The notes beneath the pieces are model-generated. The model did not search any database. It was not told where the DNA came from and saw only the letters and a program-made list of their open reading frames with translations. Of a stretch of 64,000 bases of DNA, positions 1 to 10,686 are shown piece by piece. The position numbers and the translations under genes are program-made. The DNA comes from Acetobacter oryzoeni (lineage in GTDB: Bacteria > Pseudomonadota > Alphaproteobacteria > Acetobacterales > Acetobacteraceae), in NCBI RefSeq assembly GCF_004014775.2, contig NZ_CP042808.1, forward strand, positions 2,591,001 to 2,655,000. Direction: 5' to 3'. Positions within the stretch are counted from its first letter, which is position 1, and each line of letters starts with the position of its first letter.

Positions 1-1589
1 GGGAGGATAAAACCACCTACCGCAAGCTGGATCTTGCAGGTGTGAGCACATCACAGTGCGGTGGCAAAACTGTTCTACACGTTACGCCCGAATCCCTTAC
101 GGAACTCACTGCGCAGGCTTTTCATGAGGTGGCGCATTTTCTGCGTCCCGCACATCTGACACAGCTTGCCTCCATCCTGAAAGACCCCGAGGCTTCGGAT
201 AACGATCGCTTTGTGGCGCTTGATCTGCTGAAAAACGCCTGCATTGCCGCAGGGGGCGTGCTGCCCATGTGCCAGGATACCGGCACCGCCATTGTGTTTG
301 GCAAAAAAGGCCAGCGTGTCTGGGTAGAAGGGAACGAGGAAGTTGCCTTCTCCAAAGGTGTGTACGAAACCTATACACGCACCAATCTGCGCTATTCCCA
401 AATGGCGCCACTCACCATGTTTGATGAAAAGAACACCGGCACCAACCTGCCCGTTCAGTGCGATATTTTTGCCAGCCCAGCTGGTGAGCACGATGAGCAG
501 ATGGACCTGATGTTCGTTGCCAAGGGTGGTGGCTCTGCCAATAAAACCTTCCTGTTTCAGGAAACGCGCGCCCTGTTGGGGTCTGAACAGCAGTTGCTGG
601 ACTGGCTGGATACCAAGATCAAGACACTCGGCACATCCGCTTGCCCGCCTTACCATCTGGCCATTGTTATCGGTGGCATGTCTGCTGAACAGACACTCAA
701 AACAGTTAAGCTGGCATCTACCCACTGGTATGATTCCCTGCCAACCAAAGGGGATATGACTGGCCACGCCTTCCGTGATGTTGAGATGGAACAGAAGGTG
801 CTGGAGCTTACCCGCAAGCTGGGGATTGGCGCTCAGTTTGGCGGCAAATATTTCTGCCACGATGTGCGCGTTATCCGCTTGCCCCGGCACGGTGCATCTC
901 TGCCGGTTGGTATTGGTGTTTCCTGCTCGGCAGATCGGCAGATCAAGGCACGCGTAACAGCAGAAGGCTTCTTTCTGGAACAGCTGGAGCATGACCCTGC
1001 CCGCTTCCTGCCAGAAACCACAGATGAACATCTGGAAGGCGAAGCCATCAAGATCGACCTGAACCGGCCGATGGATGAAATCCGCAAAGAGCTTTCCAAA
1101 TACCCTGTCAAAACCCGTCTGGCCCTTACGGGTACTGTGGTGGTGGCGCGTGATATCGCCCATGCCAAATTCCGCGAACGCCTACAAAAAGGCGAAGGCC
1201 TGCCGCAGTATCTGAAAGATCATCCCGTCTATTACGCTGGGCCGGCTAAAACCCCTGCTGGCATGCCTACAGGCTCCTTTGGCCCCACAACGGCTGGCCG
1301 TATGGATTCTTACGTGGCGGAACTTCAAGCCAATGGTGGTTCCTACGTCATGCTGGCCAAGGGCAACCGCTCCAAGGCCGTGAAGGATGCCTGCCAGAAA
1401 TATGGTGGCTTCTATCTGGGTTCTGTTGGTGGGCCAGCAGCACGGCTTGCCAAGGACTGCATCCGCAAGGTGGAAGTGCTGGAATACCCTGAACTGGGCA
1501 TGGAAGCCGTATGGAAAATTGAAGTGGAAGATTTTCCTGCGTTTATTGTTATTGATGATAAGGGCAACGACTTCTACGCTGAGCTGTAA
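1..1589 (+). CDS. fumA: Fumarate hydratase, class I (iron-sulfur), 5'-truncated by the window edge
   Basis: Interconverts fumarate and malate in the TCA cycle using a [4Fe-4S] cluster. The protein follows the E. coli FumA/FumB type over its whole length, including the [10 protein letters not shown] segment that carries a cluster cysteine, the GGGSANKTF segment, the [21 protein letters not shown] block, CSADR, and the C-terminal AGRMDSYV and EVEDFPAFI blocks. The first GTG in the window (position 42) is not the real start: the frame is open back to base 3, and those upstream residues ([11 protein letters not shown]) still align with the family, so perhaps 30 residues lie outside. The gene ends 60 bases before the VOC gene. 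Class I fumarases are oxygen-sensitive, so a class II FumC may exist elsewhere; that is inference. Confidence 0.95.
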   Translation, partial: EDKTTYRKLDLAGVSTSQCGGKTVLHVTPESLTELTAQAFHEVAHFLRPAHLTQLASILKDPEASDNDRFVALDLLKNACIAAGGVLPMCQDTGTAIVFGKKGQRVWVEGNEEVAFSKGVYETYTRTNLRYSQMAPLTMFDEKNTGTNLPVQCDIFASPAGEHDEQMDLMFVAKGGGSANKTFLFQETRALLGSEQQLLDWLDTKIKTLGTSACPPYHLAIVIGGMSAEQTLKTVKLASTHWYDSLPTKGDMTGHAFRDVEMEQKVLELTRKLGIGAQFGGKYFCHDVRVIRLPRHGASLPVGIGVSCSADRQIKARVTAEGFFLEQLEHDPARFLPETTDEHLEGEAIKIDLNRPMDEIRKELSKYPVKTRLALTGTVVVARDIAHAKFRERLQKGEGLPQYLKDHPVYYAGPAKTPAGMPTGSFGPTTAGRMDSYVAELQANGGSYVMLAKGNRSKAVKDACQKYGGFYLGSVGGPAARLAKDCIRKVEVLEYPELGMEAVWKIEVEDFPAFIVIDDKGNDFYAEL

Positions 1590-1649
1590 GACAGCAGCCT
1601 TGGCCCCTTTGCAGCAAAGGGGCCAACAGCAAGGGAGCGATGCGGTTTC

Positions 1650-2042
1650 ATGCGTTTTACAGTAGATCGGTTAGACCATGTGGTGCTGACTGTAAGAGAT
1701 GTAGAAATTTCCGCTTCATGGTTCCAGCGCGTGCTGGGAATGGACCGGGAAGAATATGGCCGCAACAATCGCACTGCGCTGCGTTTTGGGGGCCAGAAGC
1801 TAAACCTGCGTGCTTATAATGCCGAAGGCTGGGAAACAGCTACACATGCCCTGCCCGGCGGAAACGATTTATGTTTTGTAACCGCCATTACCAGTGAAGA
1901 TGTTTGCGAACACCTTAAAACCTGCGGCGTAACAATTGTAGAAGGCCCTGTGGCCCGCCTTGGTGCGCTAGGCCCCATTACATCCGTTTACTGCCATGAT
2001 CCGGATGAAAATCTGATCGAAATTGCATCTTATCAAGGTTAA
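1650..2042 (+). CDS. VOC-fold (glyoxalase/dioxygenase superfamily) protein
   Basis: A 130-residue single-module vicinal-oxygen-chelate protein. It opens with the typical LDHVVLTVRD strand (His about residue 10), has a central GNDLCFVT strand and ends with YCHDPDENLIEIASY, where the Glu is the usual second-half metal ligand. The length equals one VOC domain, and homologues are often annotated as glyoxalase-like or 'VOC family virulence protein'. The substrate cannot be told. ATG at 1650 is preceded by a purine-rich AGGGAG. The gene lies just behind fumarase in the same direction and is followed at once by a strong hairpin terminator, so the two may be co-transcribed. Confidence 0.85.
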   Translation: MRFTVDRLDHVVLTVRDVEISASWFQRVLGMDREEYGRNNRTALRFGGQKLNLRAYNAEGWETATHALPGGNDLCFVTAITSEDVCEHLKTCGVTIVEGPVARLGALGPITSVYCHDPDENLIEIASYQG

Positions 2043-2043
2043 A

Positions 2044-2086
2044 AAAAGCCTCCCTCTTTGAAACTTATAAAAGAGGGGGGCTTTTT
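2044..2086 (+). terminator. Rho-independent terminator after the VOC gene
   Basis: AAAGCCTCCCTCTTT pairs with AAAGAGGGGGGCTTT around a short loop and is followed by a T-run. It sits directly behind the VOC stop codon and directly before the stop of the convergent glucoamylase-like gene, so it could act in both directions. Confidence 0.85.
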
Positions 2087-2090
2087 ACTT

Positions 2091-3623
2091 TCAGCTCTTA
2101 CGACGCACAACGGATGAAGGCTGCTGCGCGACCTGCTGCAACCATCCGCCATGAAAACCAGCCTGCAGCAAACCGCGGCGAATAACAGCACTTTGCCGCA
2201 TTGTGTCCCACACAAGGCCGCTGCGCCAGTTTTCCACCATCAGCAAAATGGGGCCTTGGTCGATACCCAAGTAAGTATTATCGGCCCAGTAATCCTGCTT
2301 CTCATCATGAAAGCTGGGATTAAACGAATCTGCAAAACCATATTTGCCGTAAATATGGTTTCCATATTTTTCTTTCATGGTGCGCAATGCCGGAATGGCA
2401 ATTTCCGGCGCAAAAGCCACAGAACCACCAGCGGCCGTTGGCGCAATGGTGCCATCATCCTGTGTATAGTCACGCCCCACACCGCGGGCACTGTAAGACA
2501 GGAAGTGACGTGTCTGCCCGTTTTCTGTTTTGGTCACATCACCGGGGCCATCACTGGCTGTTAAGCCCCATGTGTTGGCATCGTAACCTTGCCATTTTCC
2601 GGGGTTGGACACAGCATAATTACGTTGCGCATACACAGCACGTCGGCTGTTTTCAAAATAATCAATCCCCTTGCCACTGATCCAATTATCCTGAATCCCC
2701 CGGAAATCTATCCATGCGTGGGAATACTGATGCCCAAACAAAGGTGCAAAGTTCAGGAATGTTTGCCCGTATTCTTCACCCCAGCGCTTATCATTTGTTG
2801 CCAGCCATGCTTGCCAGGAAACAGGCTGTAACCCATGTTCGGGAGCCCCCAAGGCAAGAATGTACAGCATCATACCTTCGCTGTACCCTTCCCAATAATT
2901 AGGAAGAAAGCCATGCTCGGGTGACCAACCCATGCTCAGCCGATGGTCTGGACGTTCCATCCATTTCCAGTCCACTCTATTAAAAAGTTGGTCTGAAAGC
3001 TGGCGAATTTCTTTTTCCTGCGCAGTATCCTGCGTATAAAAATTACGACAGAACAGAACACCCTGCATTAATAATGCGGTATCAATACTGGAAAGTTCAA
3101 TATCTGGGTTCAGGCGCAAACCTGTACGGTTATCCAGAAAGTGATAGAAAAACCCGTGATAGCCAGAGGCTTTATCCGCACTCTCATTTTGCGGCAATTT
3201 CCACATATAGCGCAGCGTTGTAAGCGTACGCTCTACAGCCTGCTGGCGCGTAATATAATGGCGCTTAACACCAATACCATAAGCAGTCAGACCAAAACCT
3301 ACAGATGCAACACTATCCTGCTTCTGATCTGATGGATAACGATCTGGAATAAGCCCCGTAGCCGGATCTGCTGAATCCCAGAACCACTGGAATGTTCGTT
3401 GCTCCAGATCCGATACCATCGCCACATCAGCCGGTGTGGGCGTATAAGCCTGTGGTGCCTGCACAGAAGGGGCAAGCGCATAAGCCTGCCCGCCAACACT
3501 GGCAACACCTAGAAAGAGGCTTCCGGCAAGAAGCAAAGCCCCAGTTTTTAGAAAGGATTTTCTTTTTTCTGAAATATCCGGCTTCTTGTTTTTCCACACA
3601 TCAGGCACGCACTTTGTTTTCAT
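2091..3623 (-). CDS. Exported glucoamylase-like domain protein (PF10091 type)
   Basis: About 510 residues. A basic N-terminus followed by a hydrophobic stretch (FLKTGALLLAGSLFLGVASVG) and a QAYA cleavage-like site indicates export, with an unusually long region before the hydrophobic core. The mature part starts with DLEQRTFQWFWD and carries GLIPDRYPS, SVGFGLTAYGIG, SSIDTALLM and WWAD/ENW-type segments typical of the 'glycoamylase-like' (alpha/alpha)6-barrel proteins, a group that includes beta-1,2-glucanases (GH144). Catalytic activity and substrate are inferred only at family level. ATG at 3623 is chosen over a TTG three codons upstream; neither has a strong ribosome-binding site. It is monocistronic, with a 250-base gap to dadA upstream. 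Confidence 0.8.
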   Translation of the reverse strand: MKTKCVPDVWKNKKPDISEKRKSFLKTGALLLAGSLFLGVASVGGQAYALAPSVQAPQAYTPTPADVAMVSDLEQRTFQWFWDSADPATGLIPDRYPSDQKQDSVASVGFGLTAYGIGVKRHYITRQQAVERTLTTLRYMWKLPQNESADKASGYHGFFYHFLDNRTGLRLNPDIELSSIDTALLMQGVLFCRNFYTQDTAQEKEIRQLSDQLFNRVDWKWMERPDHRLSMGWSPEHGFLPNYWEGYSEGMMLYILALGAPEHGLQPVSWQAWLATNDKRWGEEYGQTFLNFAPLFGHQYSHAWIDFRGIQDNWISGKGIDYFENSRRAVYAQRNYAVSNPGKWQGYDANTWGLTASDGPGDVTKTENGQTRHFLSYSARGVGRDYTQDDGTIAPTAAGGSVAFAPEIAIPALRTMKEKYGNHIYGKYGFADSFNPSFHDEKQDYWADNTYLGIDQGPILLMVENWRSGLVWDTMRQSAVIRRGLLQAGFHGGWLQQVAQQPSSVVRRKS

Positions 3624-3874
3624 AACCGCCAAAAATCCGATTGTTACCCCAGACCGTCCCGACCATTACGTTACACAACCGCCCAGCTAAGCGGCCTGTA
3701 TGCAAGACGCATGAAAACATTCCAGCAACTGTGTAAGGTTCCCACAAACGTGAGCATGAAACACAGCGTATGCAAAAACAATGCTTTTGAGGGTAGATTT
3801 TTTGCGGTGCGCACAAGCGGAAAACGCATAAAGCGCTTTCCGTCCGTGCCTGAAAATAATTTTAGATGATAGAA

Positions 3875-5134
3875 TTATGACTGACGATAGCGGAAGATAT
3901 TCAAATCTGCCGCATCAATATCAGGCTTTTTGTTGGACATAAGATCTGCCAACACTTTGCCGGAACCACATGCCATGGTCCACCCAAGCGTGCCATGCCC
4001 GGTGTTAAGGAACAGATTGTCCAAACCTGTGCGTCCAATAACCGGTGTGCCATCTGGAGTCATCGGGCGCAGACCTGTCCAGAAAAGTGCCTGCTCTACA
4101 TCGCAACATCCGGGAAACAGATCTGTTACAGAATGTTCCAATGTTTCACGCCGGGGTTTACGCAAACGGCGGCTAAAACCAGCCAGTTCTGCCGTGCCCC
4201 CAATACGCACCCTATCCCCCAAACGGGTAATACCAATTTTGAAGGTTTCATCCATAATTGTAGAAACAGGCGCTGCATCTGCATTTTGAATAGATGCTGT
4301 GAGCGAATAACCTTTTACGGGATAAACTGGAAGATCAATCCCCAAAGGCCGTAGCAGTGCGGGAGAGAAACTGCCCAATGACAGCACATAGGAATCTGCC
4401 GTTAATACGCCGCGAGAGGTTTCTATACCCGTTACACGCCCACTTTCAGACCGAACACGGCGCACAACCGTATCATACAGAAACTTTACGCCGGCTTCCT
4501 GCGCCATGCTGGCCAGACGCTGTGTGAATTTAAAGGCATCTCCGGTTTCATCACCCGGCAAACGCAAACCACCAACAATCTTTTGGCGAGATGCTGCAAG
4601 ACCCGGCTCTGCCGCTACGCAGCCATCTACATCCAAAAGTTCGTAGGGGACATTATACTGTTTAAGAACAGCAATATCCTTGGCTGTTGCATCAAGCTGC
4701 TTCTGGGTTCTAAAAACCTGTAGCGTGCCCTGCTGGCGGTCATCATACGTGATGCCTGTGGTCGCACGTAAATCCTGCATGACATCACGGCTGTATTCAG
4801 CCAAACGCACCATACGGCCCTTGTTACGGTCATACGCAGCGGCCGTGCAGTTTTCCAGCATCTGAAAAAGCCATTTCCACAAATGCGGGTCTGGCATGGG
4901 CCAAAATACAAATGGCCGATACTTCATCAGCAGCCAGCTAATGGATTTAAGCGGCACACCCGGGCCAGCCCATGGCGCAGAATAACCGGGAGAAACCTGC
5001 CCCGCATTGGCAAAACTGGTTTCCATACCAGCTTCCGGCTGGCGGTCCACCACTGTAACTTCATGCCCGGCCTTAGCCAGATACCAGGCAGATGTAACCC
5101 CTACAACACCACTTCCCAGAACCAGAATTTTCAT
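3875..5134 (-). CDS. dadA: D-amino acid dehydrogenase, small subunit type
   Basis: FAD-dependent membrane-associated enzyme that oxidises D-alanine (and other D-amino acids) to the 2-oxo acid, passing electrons to the respiratory chain. The N-terminus has the dinucleotide-binding GSGVVG motif (residues 7-12) followed by the FAD-ribose acidic strand (VTVVDR). It keeps the DadA signatures [20 protein letters not shown] and the C-terminal [16 protein letters not shown]. Its 419 residues match the family (about 430). It is the second gene of a minus-strand pair, 30 bases behind alanine racemase, which supplies its substrate from L-alanine. The divergent Lrp-type gene is the likely regulator. Confidence 0.95.
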   Translation of the reverse strand: MKILVLGSGVVGVTSAWYLAKAGHEVTVVDRQPEAGMETSFANAGQVSPGYSAPWAGPGVPLKSISWLLMKYRPFVFWPMPDPHLWKWLFQMLENCTAAAYDRNKGRMVRLAEYSRDVMQDLRATTGITYDDRQQGTLQVFRTQKQLDATAKDIAVLKQYNVPYELLDVDGCVAAEPGLAASRQKIVGGLRLPGDETGDAFKFTQRLASMAQEAGVKFLYDTVVRRVRSESGRVTGIETSRGVLTADSYVLSLGSFSPALLRPLGIDLPVYPVKGYSLTASIQNADAAPVSTIMDETFKIGITRLGDRVRIGGTAELAGFSRRLRKPRRETLEHSVTDLFPGCCDVEQALFWTGLRPMTPDGTPVIGRTGLDNLFLNTGHGTLGWTMACGSGKVLADLMSNKKPDIDAADLNIFRYRQS

Positions 5135-5164
5135 TTCTGCTTATCTTTCTGTTGGGTAAACTGT

Positions 5165-6301
5165 TCAGGCAGCCGCTGTGTAAACGCGATGATAGCGCCG
5201 CCCCAGAGATGTCAGTACTTCGTAACCAATTGTGCCTTCTGCTTTGGCTACAGCAGCTACGCCGTAAGACTCGTTCAGAAGTTCCACCATGCTATCTTCC
5301 TCCAGCAGGCCTTCCGGCACCGCAGAAAGATCAACAGTCATGGAATCCATAGAAATTCGGCCCAGAATTGGCAGCCGATAGCCCTTATACCAAGCGCATC
5401 CTGCAGCAGCCCCGGCGCGGGCAAAACCATCTGCGTAACCGGTAGCAATAGTGGCAACACGGCACGGGCCACTGGCTTGCCATGTCAGCCCGTAACCTAC
5501 CCGGTCTCCCTTGGATAAATGACGAATTTGCAGAATATGCGCTTGCAGGCCAACCACAGGCTTAAGCGGGTTATCACCCTCATTCTGTGGTGCCACGCCA
5601 TATAAAGCAGCACCGGGGCGGACAAGATCAAAATGAAACTGCGGCCCCAGAAAAATACCGGATGATGCAGAAAGGCTTAAAGCAGCTTTGGGGAGCACAT
5701 GCGCATAGGCCTCAAACCGTTCACGCTGCATGGTATTTGCTGGATTTTCAGGGGTATCGGCACAAGCCAGATGGCTCATAACCAAACTGACAGACAAACC
5801 TGTAAGAAGTTCTGGAGACGCTGCTAGCGTATCAATATCAGCTTCTGAAAGCCCAAAACGGGACATACCCGTATCAAGCTGAATGGCGACATCCAAGGGT
5901 TTGCCTATCTTGGCAGCCAGATTTCGCAAAACTGCAATTTGTTCCAAACTATTGAGAACAGGCCGCAGGTTGTTGCGTACACATACTTCAGCAGCTTCTG
6001 GCCGAGGGCCATGTAACACCGTGATAGATGTATGAGGAGATAAATAGGGCCTAAGGGCAAGCCCTTCATCTACATGTGCGACAAAAAAATGCTTTGCACC
6101 GACATTTTCCAAAACGGGGGCCACTTGCGCAACACCAAGCCCATAGGCATCAGCCTTAACCACTGCAGCACAAGCCGTTTTGCCCAACCGGCTTACAAGG
6201 TAGCGATAATTTTCAGCAATAGCGGACAGATTAACCGTGAGAACCGCCCCCGCGCGAGATGCAGGCCACATTGTTCTAGCTGAGGACGAAACAGTATTCA
6301 C
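5165..6301 (-). CDS. alr: Alanine racemase (catabolic, PLP-dependent)
   Basis: Converts L-alanine to D-alanine. The PLP-binding lysine lies in VVKADAYGLG (about residue 49) near the N-terminus, and the C-terminal domain contains the VGYG segment with the catalytic tyrosine and an RISMDSMTVDL block. Length is normal (about 378 residues). The frame also allows a GTG at 6310, but AAGG lies directly against that codon and is 9 bases from the GTG at 6301, so 6301 is preferred. Its place ahead of dadA, with an Lrp-type regulator divergent, points to a catabolic DadX role; it may also be the only racemase for peptidoglycan. Confidence 0.93.
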   Translation of the reverse strand: MNTVSSSARTMWPASRAGAVLTVNLSAIAENYRYLVSRLGKTACAAVVKADAYGLGVAQVAPVLENVGAKHFFVAHVDEGLALRPYLSPHTSITVLHGPRPEAAEVCVRNNLRPVLNSLEQIAVLRNLAAKIGKPLDVAIQLDTGMSRFGLSEADIDTLAASPELLTGLSVSLVMSHLACADTPENPANTMQRERFEAYAHVLPKAALSLSASSGIFLGPQFHFDLVRPGAALYGVAPQNEGDNPLKPVVGLQAHILQIRHLSKGDRVGYGLTWQASGPCRVATIATGYADGFARAGAAAGCAWYKGYRLPILGRISMDSMTVDLSAVPEGLLEEDSMVELLNESYGVAAVAKAEGTIGYEVLTSLGRRYHRVYTAAA

Positions 6302-6438
6302 AACCGCCACCCTTATTTGTTTCGGTTTCAGAATTTTAACAGGTGTTTTGTAAGATATCCTGCCTGTGTGTTGCAGAACATATTATTTTTCCTGTATTTT
6401 AGAATAAAATTTCAATACCAGACCATAAAAGACAGATT
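6302..6438. promoter_or_regulatory. Divergent promoter region between alr-dadA and the Lrp-type regulator
   Basis: An AT-rich stretch of about 130 bases between two divergent genes, with A/T tracts and imperfect dyads such as TTTTAGAATAAAATTTC (about 6398-6414), the kind of DNA Lrp/AsnC proteins bind. No precise operator can be assigned by eye. Confidence 0.4.
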
Positions 6439-6891
6439 ATGCCAGATCGTGTAACCGAAGCCATTTTACGGCACCTTGAACACAATGGCCGCTTGAGCAA
6501 TGCAGAGCTGGCTGCAAAAGTGGGGCTTTCTCCTTCTGCCTGTCTGCGCCGCGTGCGCATGCTTGAACAACAGGGCACCATACAAGGCTACCACGCCATT
6601 ATTGCTCGGCAGAAAAGCCCGGCAGTTGCCACCATTATTGTGCAGATCACGCTGGAAAAGCAGACAGAGGAATGCCTTCGGCGTTTTGAAAGCCGCATTA
6701 AAGAATGTGCTGATGTTAAGGAATGTTACCTGATGACAGGTGATGCTGATTATCTACTACGCGTAGAAGCCCGAGACATGCAGGATTATGAGCGTATCCA
6801 CAAAGAGGAATTATCCCGCATGCCGGGTGTAGTGCGTATTCAAAGCAACTTTGCCATTCGCCCCGTTGTGCAACAGGGCAAATGTAGCTGA
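6439..6891 (+). CDS. Lrp/AsnC-family transcriptional regulator, probable regulator of alr-dadA
   Basis: 150 residues. The N-terminal winged helix-turn-helix is clear (RLSNAELAAKVGLSPSACLRRVRMLEQQGTI), followed by an RAM/effector-binding domain (VQITLEKQTEECLRRFE ... VKECYLMTGDADYLLRVEA). Members sense amino acids as octameric or dimeric proteins and often control the adjacent gene; DadR of Pseudomonas, which activates dadAX in response to alanine, is the nearest functional model. The divergent position next to alr-dadA supports this, but it is inference. Its stop lies only 4 bases from the stop of the convergent rbfA. Confidence 0.9.
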   Translation: MPDRVTEAILRHLEHNGRLSNAELAAKVGLSPSACLRRVRMLEQQGTIQGYHAIIARQKSPAVATIIVQITLEKQTEECLRRFESRIKECADVKECYLMTGDADYLLRVEARDMQDYERIHKEELSRMPGVVRIQSNFAIRPVVQQGKCS

Positions 6892-6895
6892 ATAA

Positions 6896-7360
6896 CTAGT
6901 CTTCCGACTCTTCATCTTCCGATGATGCATTGAGATCACGCTGCACTTCTGGAGAACGCAGCAGTGTATCCATATGCATGGCCGTATCCAGCGCTGTATC
7001 TGGCTGGAAATGCAGTTCCGGCACAGTACGCGCACGTATTTTATGCGCAAGCTGTGTTCTCAACCACGGAGCTACTCGTTTTAAAGCGGGCAGAAGTTCC
7101 GCAACATCGCTACGACCCAAACGAGTAATAAAAACTGTTGCGTGACGAAAATCTGGAGAAAGCCGAACCTCTGTAACCGTAAGGTCAACGTCTGCCAGAT
7201 CCGGATCACGAAACGTGGTGCGTGCAAAAATTTCAGCCAGCACACGCCGCACTTCTTCCCCCACCCGCAACTGACGCTGGGAGGGGCCAGATGGAGCAAG
7301 ACCGGCGAGATACCCCGCCGGTCCTGCTACTTTACTGCCTGATCCGTTCTTACGGCTCAT
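6896..7360 (-). CDS. rbfA: Ribosome-binding factor A
   Basis: Small KH-like protein that binds the 30S subunit and helps 16S rRNA 5'-end maturation and cold adaptation. The 154-residue protein shows the [18 protein letters not shown]-terminus, the [17 protein letters not shown] strand and the [22 protein letters not shown] block typical of RbfA, plus an acidic C-terminal tail (SSEDEESED). It is the last gene of the rimP-nusA-ylxR-infB-rbfA operon; its ATG overlaps the infB stop by the ATGA arrangement. Confidence 0.96.
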   Translation of the reverse strand: MSRKNGSGSKVAGPAGYLAGLAPSGPSQRQLRVGEEVRRVLAEIFARTTFRDPDLADVDLTVTEVRLSPDFRHATVFITRLGRSDVAELLPALKRVAPWLRTQLAHKIRARTVPELHFQPDTALDTAMHMDTLLRSPEVQRDLNASSEDEESED

Positions 7361-10026
7361 GCTGGAACCAGCTCACTTTCAAAGCATTCCACCACATCGC
7401 CTTCGCGCAGATCATTGTAGCCTGCAAAGGAAAGGCCACATTCGTAACCCTTGCTGACTTCCTTCACATCGTCCTTGAAGCGCTTGAGCTGGCTCAAATC
7501 ACCTTCATGAACCACTACGCCATCACGCAGCAGACGCACGCCACAGCCGCGTTTGACAACGCCTTCCGTAACGTAACAGCCAGCCACTTTGCCCACCTTG
7601 CTGATTTCGAACACACGGCGGATTTCGGCATAACCCAGGAACTTTTCACGGTGCTTAGGTGCCTGCTTACCACGCACAAGCTGTTCCACATCATCAGCAA
7701 CCTGATAGATGATGGAATAGTAGCGGATATCTACACCTTCGCGCTGCGCCAGCTGGCGTGCCTGTGCTGTGGCGCGCACGTTGAATGCAATAATCACTGC
7801 ATCCGACGCCTTACCAAGCTGCACATCGCTTTCCGTGATCTGACCAACAGAAGCATTCAGAACGCGAACGCCCACTTCTTCATTTGCCAGCTTGAGCACA
7901 GTTGTCTGAATAGCTTCTGCAGAACCCTGAACGTCTGCCTTGATCAGAACAGAAACCTCTTTCTGATCACCCGCCTGAATACGGGCCAGCATCTGATCCA
8001 GCGTACCACGAGCCGCCACCTGACCAGCCACCTGATGTTCTTTCAGCTTACGCTGACGGAACTCGGAAATCTCACGTGCGCGGTTTTCGTTTTCAACCAC
8101 CACGAACGGAGCACCAGCAGATGGCACACCAGAGAGACCCAGCACTTCAACCGGCATGGAAGGCCCTGCATCCGTAACCTGACGGCCACGATCATCCAGC
8201 AGAGCACGCACCCGGCCCCATTCGGTGCCAGCAACCACGATATCGCCTTTATGCAGCGTGCCTTTTTGCACCAGCACAGAGGCAACAGAACCGCGACCAC
8301 GATCCAGACGGCTTTCAATAACGGCACCTTCAGCAGCCCGGTCCGGGTTTGCCTTCAGTTCCAGAATTTCTGCCTGCAGAAGAATAGCTTCTTCCAGCTT
8401 GTCCAGCCCGGTACGTTTAAGCGCGGAAACTTCGATATCCTGAACGTCACCGCCCATGGATTCTACCACAATTTCGTGGCTCAGAAGTTCCTGACGCACC
8501 CGATCAGGCTTGGCACCCGGCTTGTCGATCTTGTTGATGGCAACAATCATCGGCACGTTTGCAGCCTTGGCATGCTTAATGGCTTCAACCGTCTGCGGCA
8601 TAACACCATCATCAGCCGCCACAACCAGCACCACCACATCCGTAATGGAAGCACCGCGGGCACGCATAGCCGTAAAGGCTTCATGGCCCGGCGTATCCAG
8701 GAATGTGATCTTGGAGCCGGAAGGCAGCGTAACCTGGTAAGCCCCGATATGCTGGGTAATACCGCCGGCTTCTCCACCCGCAACGTCTGTTGTGCGCAGA
8801 GCATCCAGCAGAGATGTCTTACCGTGGTCAACATGCCCCATGATTGTCACAACCGGCGGACGTGGACGCAGATCTTCCGGTGCGTCTTCCACACCTTCAA
8901 TCCCCAGTTCAACGTCTGCTTCAGAAACACGGCGCACGCGGTGGCCGAATTCTTCAACAATCAGTTCAGCCGTATCAGCATCAATGGTCTGAGTGACAGT
9001 TGCCATTACGCCCATTTTCATCAGCGCTTTGATAACTTCACCCTGACGGGCTGCCATACGGTTAGCCAGTTCCTGCACGGTAATGTTTTCCGGCAGAACC
9101 ACATCACGCACAACCTTCACCTGATCGGAGCGCAGACGTTCCAGTTCAGCCTGACGGCGTTCACGTTCGCGCTGACGACGGACAGATGCGAGTGAACGCG
9201 TCTTATCGTCATCACCTTCAATCGCGGCCTGCACGTCAATACGGCCTGCACGACGGCCACCGCCGACATCGGACTTACGACCGCCACCACTTTTGCGATG
9301 GTTACCAGCAGGTGTTTTACGAGATGCACCACGGCGCGGCGCATCATCACTTTCCATGTCACGACCACTACGCAGACGCAATGTCTGCGCAGACGCTGGT
9401 TCTTTTTCCTTGGCTTCAGCAGGCTGAGAGCGTGAAGGAACAGGCTTCAGCGGCTTGGCTGGCATAATTGCACGTTCAGCCAACGGACGCAGACGCCCAA
9501 CCGGCGGAGCCAGCGTTACTTCACCCGGAATGGGCACAGCAGAAACAACTGGTTCTTTCACGGCAATAGGCTGAATGGATTCAATGCGCGATTTGCGCTC
9601 ATCCTCTTCAGCCGCAGCCTTTGCGGCTTCGGCTTCTTCAGCCGCGCGCTTATCTTCTTCTTCCTTACGACGTGCTTCTTCAGCAGCCGAAAGAATACGA
9701 ATTTTTTCAGCTTCGCGCTGCTCGGCTTCACGCCGTGCGGCTTCTTCCGCTGCTTTTTTCTGTTCCGCCAGCACACGCTGACGCATGGCCAGTTCAGCGG
9801 CTGTTAGCGTACGACCGCCACCGCGCGCTCCACCGGCACGTCCGCCAGAGCCACCCGGCCCGGCACCACGTTTTTTGCGCACTTCAACCTGCACAACCTT
9901 GGAGCGGCCATGACTGAAACTTTGCCGCACGGACCCGGCATCAACCGTCCGTCCGACCTCCGAACGCCCTGCCGGCCGAAGGGACAAACGCCCCTTACCC
10001 TGATCCTGATCCTTGCCTTCGCTCAT
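7357..10026 (-). CDS. infB: Translation initiation factor IF-2
   Basis: GTPase that delivers initiator fMet-tRNA to the 30S subunit. The 889 residues contain a long basic and then Ala/Glu-rich coiled-coil N-terminal region (about residues 40-280), the IF2_N motif ([13 protein letters not shown]), then the G domain with GHVDHGKTS (G1), DTPGHEAF (G3) and NKIDKPGA (G4), followed by domain II and the C-terminal fMet-tRNA-binding part. The start codon overlaps the ylxR stop and the stop overlaps the rbfA start, showing translational coupling through the operon. Confidence 0.98.
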   Translation of the reverse strand: MSEGKDQDQGKGRLSLRPAGRSEVGRTVDAGSVRQSFSHGRSKVVQVEVRKKRGAGPGGSGGRAGGARGGGRTLTAAELAMRQRVLAEQKKAAEEAARREAEQREAEKIRILSAAEEARRKEEEDKRAAEEAEAAKAAAEEDERKSRIESIQPIAVKEPVVSAVPIPGEVTLAPPVGRLRPLAERAIMPAKPLKPVPSRSQPAEAKEKEPASAQTLRLRSGRDMESDDAPRRGASRKTPAGNHRKSGGGRKSDVGGGRRAGRIDVQAAIEGDDDKTRSLASVRRQRERERRQAELERLRSDQVKVVRDVVLPENITVQELANRMAARQGEVIKALMKMGVMATVTQTIDADTAELIVEEFGHRVRRVSEADVELGIEGVEDAPEDLRPRPPVVTIMGHVDHGKTSLLDALRTTDVAGGEAGGITQHIGAYQVTLPSGSKITFLDTPGHEAFTAMRARGASITDVVVLVVAADDGVMPQTVEAIKHAKAANVPMIVAINKIDKPGAKPDRVRQELLSHEIVVESMGGDVQDIEVSALKRTGLDKLEEAILLQAEILELKANPDRAAEGAVIESRLDRGRGSVASVLVQKGTLHKGDIVVAGTEWGRVRALLDDRGRQVTDAGPSMPVEVLGLSGVPSAGAPFVVVENENRAREISEFRQRKLKEHQVAGQVAARGTLDQMLARIQAGDQKEVSVLIKADVQGSAEAIQTTVLKLANEEVGVRVLNASVGQITESDVQLGKASDAVIIAFNVRATAQARQLAQREGVDIRYYSIIYQVADDVEQLVRGKQAPKHREKFLGYAEIRRVFEISKVGKVAGCYVTEGVVKRGCGVRLLRDGVVVHEGDLSQLKRFKDDVKEVSKGYECGLSFAGYNDLREGDVVECFESELVPA

Positions 10027-10673
10027 TGACCCGCCTGTTCACACCCATGCGCCGGAAAGGTCCGGGGCATGCGAGGGCCGCCTTCAGCAACCCCCGTAAA
10101 ACGCTTATTCTCACAACGTAAGCGCTGTGCCAGCCCACCGGCTGAAAGCGCTACGTTCACCACTCGTTCCCGCCCAAAAATCTTTGCCAGATCTTCAGAT
10201 GACAACGCCTCAACGACAGGAATATCGCGTTGGCCGGAAACCAGCCTTTCCCGCTCTTCCCTGCTTCCATCCAGCGCATGAACAACAATGGCAGCTTTAC
10301 GCTGTACCAGCCATTCTCGCACCTTCATAAATCCACTTGTAGCCTGACCAGCTCTGCGAGCCAGCCCTACAAGTTCACTCATCCGCCGGAGTAGCCCCGC
10401 TTCTACACGGGCTACTATATCTTCCGGCACCTTAACCTGCTGGCGTGCGGCGCGTGAAAAAACGCCCCGGGCACGCGCCTGTTCTATCACATCCCGGCGG
10501 GGGCTCAACCATATTCCCCGCCCCGGCAGACGTGCATCCAGATCAGGCACCACTTCACCAGATGGTGAAATTACAAACCGGATCATTAAAGAAGGTTCGC
10601 CTTCTTCACGCGTTACCGCGCACCTCCGAAGGCTGCCTTTCTCTTCTGTTTCTGGCAAGAAATCACCACCCAC
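10023..10673 (-). CDS. YlxR (DUF448) RNA-binding domain fused to an L7Ae-like (YlxQ) domain
   Basis: 216 residues with two parts. The N-terminal YlxR domain has [33 protein letters not shown] and FSRAARQQV. The C-terminal half ([37 protein letters not shown]) is an L7Ae/L30e-like RNA-binding fold, as YlxQ forms separately in Bacillus. The fused form between nusA and infB is usual in alphaproteobacteria. The exact role is unsettled; homologues are linked to transcription and RNase P. The start is GTG (10673), 13 bases after the nusA stop. Confidence 0.88.
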   Translation of the reverse strand: MGGDFLPETEEKGSLRRCAVTREEGEPSLMIRFVISPSGEVVPDLDARLPGRGIWLSPRRDVIEQARARGVFSRAARQQVKVPEDIVARVEAGLLRRMSELVGLARRAGQATSGFMKVREWLVQRKAAIVVHALDGSREERERLVSGQRDIPVVEALSSEDLAKIFGRERVVNVALSAGGLAQRLRCENKRFTGVAEGGPRMPRTFPAHGCEQAGQ

Positions 10674-10686
10674 TTTATATCAGGCC

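Noticed and set aside
75..1163. 362-codon open frame on the minus strand
   Set aside because: Antisense shadow of class I fumarase.
7222..9195. 657-codon open frame on the plus strand
   Set aside because: It is exactly antisense to infB, which has full IF-2 motifs; the open frame comes from the codon bias of infB, and the product is His/Asn/Thr-rich nonsense without a domain.
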